A DNA stretch of 64,000 bases from an uncultured Christensenella sp. (GTDB lineage Bacteria; Bacillota; Clostridia; Christensenellales; Pumilibacteraceae), in NCBI GenBank assembly GCA_910577435.1, contig CAJTLV010000001.1, positions 124,001-188,000 of the forward strand. The letters are read 5' to 3'. The first letter of the stretch is position 1. Each line of letters starts with the position of its first letter. The notes beneath the pieces are model-generated. The model was not told where the DNA came from and searched no databases. It saw nothing but the letters and a program-made list of their open reading frames with translations. This document shows, one piece after another, positions 60,798 through 64,000 of the stretch. A program made the position numbers and the translations under genes.

Positions 60798-62294
60798 TTA
60801 CGTAAGCAGATACGCGCTGTCAGGCAACGACAATATCGTATTGCTCTGCGCGTTTATCCTGAACGAGTTGGGGGTGACTTCCGCCGACGCTACCAGATAT
60901 ATCAGTTTTCCGTTGTGCTTGCCGGTCGTAAGCGTTTCGAACCACTCGCCTTTGCTCAAACACTCGAAAACGCTCGGATTGACGGTGACTATCGCCGCAG
61001 TACACATCGGATCGCGGAAAATATCGAGCAACTGAGCCTTTATGCGCCGCGCCAAGAAGTTTGGCGACTGTGTGTGCGCCGAGCCGTGACAGTACGGACA
61101 AGCCTGCAACAACAGCGACTGTATTTCCGATCCCGTCTTTTTGCGGGTCATTTGCACAAGCCCGAGTTCCGTCATCGGAAGTATGCGCGTGCGCGTGCGG
61201 TCGTTTGCCGTCTCGGCAGTGAGGACGTTGACCACTTCTTCATTGTGCAACGGATCCTCCATATCGATAAAGTCGATAACTATCATTCCGCCGATATTGC
61301 GCAGTCTTATCTGCCGCGCTATCTCGCGCGCAGCCTCGCAGTTTATGGAAAAGACCGTCTGTTCTCGATCCTTATCGCCCTTATACTTAGCCGTGTTTAC
61401 GTCTATGACGGTAAGCGCTTCGGTGTAATCGATAACGAGCGAACCGCCGCTGGGAAGCTGGACTTTGCGCTTCATAAGCTTTTCCGCTTCCGACAGCACG
61501 CCGAACTTTTTAAGCACGTCGACGTCATCCATAAGCGTCACCTTGACAGGCTGAGCAAGGTTTTCACGCAAGTATTTAGCCAGTCTGTCTGCTATATACT
61601 CACTGTTACACACTATCTCGTCGACTGTGGAATTGAGAATGTCGCGCACAGTGCGGAATACGAGATTGCCGTCCGTCGACAATAACGATACGCCGCTTGC
61701 CGCATTGAATTTATCGAGCAACGAGATATACGTATTTTCGAAATACTTTATCTCGTCAATAATATCCGACTTCCGCGCGTCCTTTGCGGCAGTGCGCGCT
61801 ATCAGTCCGCTGTGCGGACTCGGTCGGTATTTTGTGAGCAGTTTTTGCAGTCTGTCGCGCGTATCCGCATCCGTTATCTTGTTCGATACGCCGATAAAGT
61901 CTATGGTGGGCATATACACGACATACCGTCCGGGTATGGAAAGGTTGGCGGAAAGGCGCGGCCCCTTAGTCTCCGTCGATTCTTTTACCGCCTGAACAAG
62001 GATATAATCGCCCTCGTTTACATCGAGTTTGGTCGGTACCGAACCCGAACGGGCAAGCGCAGTTCGATCCTCCAAAAGATCGGCGGCTGCCAAAAATCCG
62101 TTTTTCCTCTGTCCTATATCCACAAACGCAGACGACAAACCCGGCAAAACGTTTACCACTCTGCCTTTGTAAATGTTGCCCGTCACGCGGTTGGTGTTTC
62201 TGTCCTCGACATAAAACTCTTTAAGCACTCCGTCTTCCAACAGAGCAACGCTACACATATAGGATTCGTAATCGACAAGGATCTTGCTCTTCAC
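60798..62294 (-). CDS. rng: Ribonuclease G/E family endonuclease
   Basis: Single-strand endoribonuclease that processes rRNA and mRNA. The 498 residues match RNase G length: N-terminal RNase H-like and S1 parts (YKGRVVNVLPGLSSAFVDIG) and the DNase I-like catalytic domain with VIDVNTAKYKG (D298) and GGMIVIDFIDM (D341). A zinc-link CPYCHG has C399 and C402. The C-terminal scaffold of RNase E is absent. The start is GTG at 62294 with AAGGA 9 nt upstream. Such genes often precede rplU in Clostridia, but here a glycosidase follows. Confidence 0.95.
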   Translation of the reverse strand: MKSKILVDYESYMCSVALLEDGVLKEFYVEDRNTNRVTGNIYKGRVVNVLPGLSSAFVDIGQRKNGFLAAADLLEDRTALARSGSVPTKLDVNEGDYILVQAVKESTETKGPRLSANLSIPGRYVVYMPTIDFIGVSNKITDADTRDRLQKLLTKYRPSPHSGLIARTAAKDARKSDIIDEIKYFENTYISLLDKFNAASGVSLLSTDGNLVFRTVRDILNSTVDEIVCNSEYIADRLAKYLRENLAQPVKVTLMDDVDVLKKFGVLSEAEKLMKRKVQLPSGGSLVIDYTEALTVIDVNTAKYKGDKDREQTVFSINCEAAREIARQIRLRNIGGMIVIDFIDMEDPLHNEEVVNVLTAETANDRTRTRILPMTELGLVQMTRKKTGSEIQSLLLQACPYCHGSAHTQSPNFLARRIKAQLLDIFRDPMCTAAIVTVNPSVFECLSKGEWFETLTTGKHNGKLIYLVASAEVTPNSFRINAQSNTILSLPDSAYLLT

Positions 62295-62343
62295 GCAAAT
62301 CCGTCCTTCTTTGGATTGCCTGCAAGTAATTGTATGCTTATAT

Positions 62344-62372
62344 ATTATACTATATAATAAGCGGTTTGTCCA
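62344..62372 (-). promoter_or_regulatory. Sigma-A promoter for RNase G
   Basis: On the minus strand TGGACA (62367-62372) and TATAAT (62344-62349) are 17 bp apart in the gap after the SpoIVFB-like gene. The start is near 62337, about 43 nt before the GTG. Confidence 0.75.
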
Positions 62373-62382
62373 CCGTTTGAAA

Positions 62383-63270
62383 TCAATTCCGAATTAAACT
62401 TTCCGCCTTTGCCTCGTATCCCACACGCGCCGCCGCCTCGAAAAGAGCATTCTCGTCAAGTTCTCCCAAATATCGCATATCATCGCCGTACAATCTGAAT
62501 ACAGTCACTTTTTCGGCGTCGAGCGCCGCACACAGTTCCGACAGCGGAGCGCTTCCGTTTACAGAAAACACTCGCGTATCGCGCGGGCGGTTGAGTTTGC
62601 TTTTACGCTCCGCCAATGCGAAAAGCGGCTTATATGCGGCACGCGCGTCGGGGATCAATGCAGATACGGTCATAAACAGTCCGACCGCCAGAAAGCACAC
62701 GTTGAGCGAATAGAACGCAGACAAAATAAACAGCGCGATAGACGCTATCCCGAACACAAACGACAGTATGCGGATTATCCTATATGCACGTACCCTGCCC
62801 AGCTTGGGCGTGAGCAGTGCGAGCGCTATTCTCCCTCCGTCGAGCGGATAGACGGGCAACAGGTTAAACACGCCTATGTAAATGTTGCACATACAAAACA
62901 CTTGCGTAAACAGATAGCTCGTCGGAATGAGCCACCACATCGCCGCGAAAATCAACGCCGTTACAAGATTGAATATCGGACCTGCCGCCGCAATCGCCGC
63001 TTCGTGCTTAGGGCGCATATCGACGTCGCCGCACAGCGCCGCGCCGTAAGGCATCAGTCTGATCGTATCGAGCGCATAACCGTATTTTTTCGCTATACGC
63101 GCATGCGCACATTCGTGCAGAATCACAGCGGTCAGCGAACACGCAAACTCATACGTTCTGCCGAGCGCGACGAAAACCACCGCCATTATGAACATAATAG
63201 GCGATATGTGAACGCGCACCTCCTCCCCTCCGACTTGCGGCTTTGTACGCGCGGGCTTGCGTTTTTTCAT
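62383..63270 (-). CDS. spoIVFB: SpoIVFB-like site-2 zinc protease (M50)
   Basis: Intramembrane metalloprotease. The HECAH zinc motif is H52-E53-H56 and the distal NLLPVYPLDGGR gives D144, the SpoIVFB/SREBP class arrangement. Five or six membrane helices fill residues 25-210. The last 85 residues (FSVNGSAPLSELCAALDAEK onward) resemble the CBS-like tail of SpoIVFB. Its location after minD-minE and its class suggest processing of pro-SigK, which is encoded at 29.3 kb. The ATG overlaps the preceding stop as ATGA. Other substrates remain possible. Confidence 0.85.
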   Translation of the reverse strand: MKKRKPARTKPQVGGEEVRVHISPIMFIMAVVFVALGRTYEFACSLTAVILHECAHARIAKKYGYALDTIRLMPYGAALCGDVDMRPKHEAAIAAAGPIFNLVTALIFAAMWWLIPTSYLFTQVFCMCNIYIGVFNLLPVYPLDGGRIALALLTPKLGRVRAYRIIRILSFVFGIASIALFILSAFYSLNVCFLAVGLFMTVSALIPDARAAYKPLFALAERKSKLNRPRDTRVFSVNGSAPLSELCAALDAEKVTVFRLYGDDMRYLGELDENALFEAAARVGYEAKAESLIRN

Positions 63271-63614
63271 TCGCCGAGCAAAGTTATGCCGTTTTGCGCG
63301 TCGGGACGGTTCTTATTCCCGTCCGCATCGGTATCGCCGTCCGATTTGTTTACAAGCTCGAACAACGCCGAAAATGCGGGCGCAGTACCGAAATCGGATC
63401 GTCCGAACACATCGTAGCAAAATACGGAATGCAATGCCGATTTGACGTACTCGAACGGCTTTGACGGTATGTATTTGACAGCGCAAAATACGCCTACGAT
63501 CGCCGCCGCGACGACAAATCTCACAACGGGCGCACGGCTTCGGTGTTTTTCGCTTTTAACGGTCTTTGACGTCGATACGGTCTCGACGACGTTGCAATCT
63601 GCATACTTGTCCAT
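63267..63614 (-). CDS. Short single-pass membrane protein in the SpoIVFA position
   Basis: 115 residues: a charged N-terminus, one hydrophobic helix (VVRFVVAAAIVGVFCAV, about 34-50) and a short extracytoplasmic part ending in a Asp/Asn-rich tail. Position and translational coupling (ATGA) with the SpoIVFB-like gene match SpoIVFA, the anchor and regulator of SpoIVFB. SpoIVFA normally has a LytM/M23 domain, which is absent here. The ATG at 63614 is chosen because upstream in-frame starts are only TTG. Homology to SpoIVFA is not shown. Confidence 0.5.
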   Translation of the reverse strand: MDKYADCNVVETVSTSKTVKSEKHRSRAPVVRFVVAAAIVGVFCAVKYIPSKPFEYVKSALHSVFCYDVFGRSDFGTAPAFSALFELVNKSDGDTDADGNKNRPDAQNGITLLGE

Positions 63615-63658
63615 ACCGTAAATATATGCCGAACGTCGCCATATAATTCGCAATCGTT

Positions 63659-63886
63659 TTATAGCCCGTCCGCACTCAGCTTACCGACTTCATAAATACG
63701 CCCCACTTCTGCGTCGATCTTCAAGCGATAGCCGTTTCCTTCGCGCTCGACATACATATTCAACTTTTCGATGTCCATATATTCGCCGAGTAAAGTCACG
63801 ACGTCGCTTTGTGCGACGCGTAAAGTGTTTTTGACCGCTCCGTCGCCGTCGTTTTCTACCATTCTGGTTATTCTGTCAAGCTCCAC
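63659..63886 (-). CDS. Short MinE-like cell-division topological factor
   Basis: 75 residues. Residues ~20-70 match the MinE C-terminal topological-specificity domain in style (VVTLLGEYMDIEKLNMYVERE, then a beta-strand KIDAEVGRIYEV). The N-terminal membrane-binding and MinD-contact stretch of MinE is shortened and not recognisable. The start is GTG at 63886; an ATG eight codons later is the alternative. It follows the probable end of minD by 56 bp. Confidence 0.6.
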   Translation of the reverse strand: MELDRITRMVENDGDGAVKNTLRVAQSDVVTLLGEYMDIEKLNMYVEREGNGYRLKIDAEVGRIYEVGKLSADGL

Positions 63887-63942
63887 GTTATCTAACCCCG
63901 CCGTGTCGACTGTTTCGCACCCGTAACCGTCTTACATTCGCT

Positions 63943-64000
63943 CTAAACATTGCGCTTCATACGGCGCTTGATAGCGCCGAACACCCCTCGAAATTCGGCT
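63943..64000 (-). CDS. Probable C-terminal end of septum-site ATPase MinD (5' part outside window)
   Basis: The last 18 codons before a TAG (63943-63945) read AEFRGVFGAIKRRMKRNV. This is a basic, amphipathic helix like the membrane-targeting tail of MinD. Its place directly before a MinE-like gene supports this. Nothing more of the gene is visible. Confidence 0.45.
   Translation of the reverse strand, partial: AEFRGVFGAIKRRMKRNV

Noticed and set aside
1..64000. tRNA or rRNA genes, insertion sequences, phage genes, attachment sites
   Set aside because: None was recognised by eye on either strand; no transposase, integrase or terminal inverted repeats were seen. A tRNA scan would settle the tRNA question.

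Overview
The window is a chromosomal segment of a Gram-positive, probably endospore-forming member of the Bacillota, most likely an uncultured lineage of class Clostridia. Three things point there. The gene order rpsB-tsf-pyrH-frr-uppS-cdsA-dxr-rseP-ispG-polC position-rimP-nusA is the classic Firmicute one. A SigK-type sporulation sigma factor and a SpoIVFB-type protease are present. The energy-coupling ATPase is a V/A-type enzyme. Base composition is near 50% GC, starts are often TTG or GTG, and neighbouring genes often overlap by ATGA. Nearly all genes lie on the minus strand. The plus strand carries only a 43-residue membrane peptide, sigK, groES-groEL and a small XRE regulator.

Layout. 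1-11.5 kb: translation, isoprenoid and envelope superoperon. A consensus promoter drives rpsB-tsf, which ends in a clear terminator. pyrH to ispG follow, then a PolC-position gene that keeps its N-terminal, OB and proofreading-exonuclease domains but has no PHP or polymerase part. rimP-nusA have their own promoter and leader hairpin. rpsB is frameshifted as given. 11.5-15.8 kb: a DUF1292 protein with a Cys/His-rich tail, ruvX, rarA, and an iscR-like regulator with a cysteine desulfurase behind a perfect sigma-A promoter. 15.9-29.2 kb: glyA, rseC-like, tcdA, hisS, hslU, hslV, then trmFO, topA, dprA, comM and a GT-C-like membrane protein. 29.3-33.5 kb: sigK, RNase P RNA, a U32 hydroxylation-type protein and RNase J. 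33.6-43.5 kb: a complete V-type ATPase operon (H-I-K-E-C-F-A-B-D) whose leader gene is rpiB, preceded by a YwlE-type arginine phosphatase. 43.7-55.6 kb: a single 3972-codon gene for a giant surface protein. 56.0-58.0 kb: groES-groEL. 58.0-64 kb: a candidate small RNA, an XRE regulator, a GH63/GH37-like glycosidase, RNase G, a SpoIVFB-like protease, a short membrane protein in the SpoIVFA position, a short MinE-like protein and the probable end of minD.

How it fits together. dxr and ispG make isoprenoid precursors that uppS turns into undecaprenyl diphosphate, beside cdsA (phospholipids) and rseP (membrane proteolysis). SigK and SpoIVFB would be a sporulation substrate and its processing enzyme, although they sit 33 kb apart. 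The V-ATPase K subunit carries the full set of known sodium ligands, so sodium-coupled transport is predicted. The strongest candidates for undescribed biology are the giant glycine-rich and cadherin-like surface protein, with two 13-bp direct repeats exactly 42 bp apart at its promoter, the polymerase-less PolC, and an orphan structured RNA downstream of groEL.
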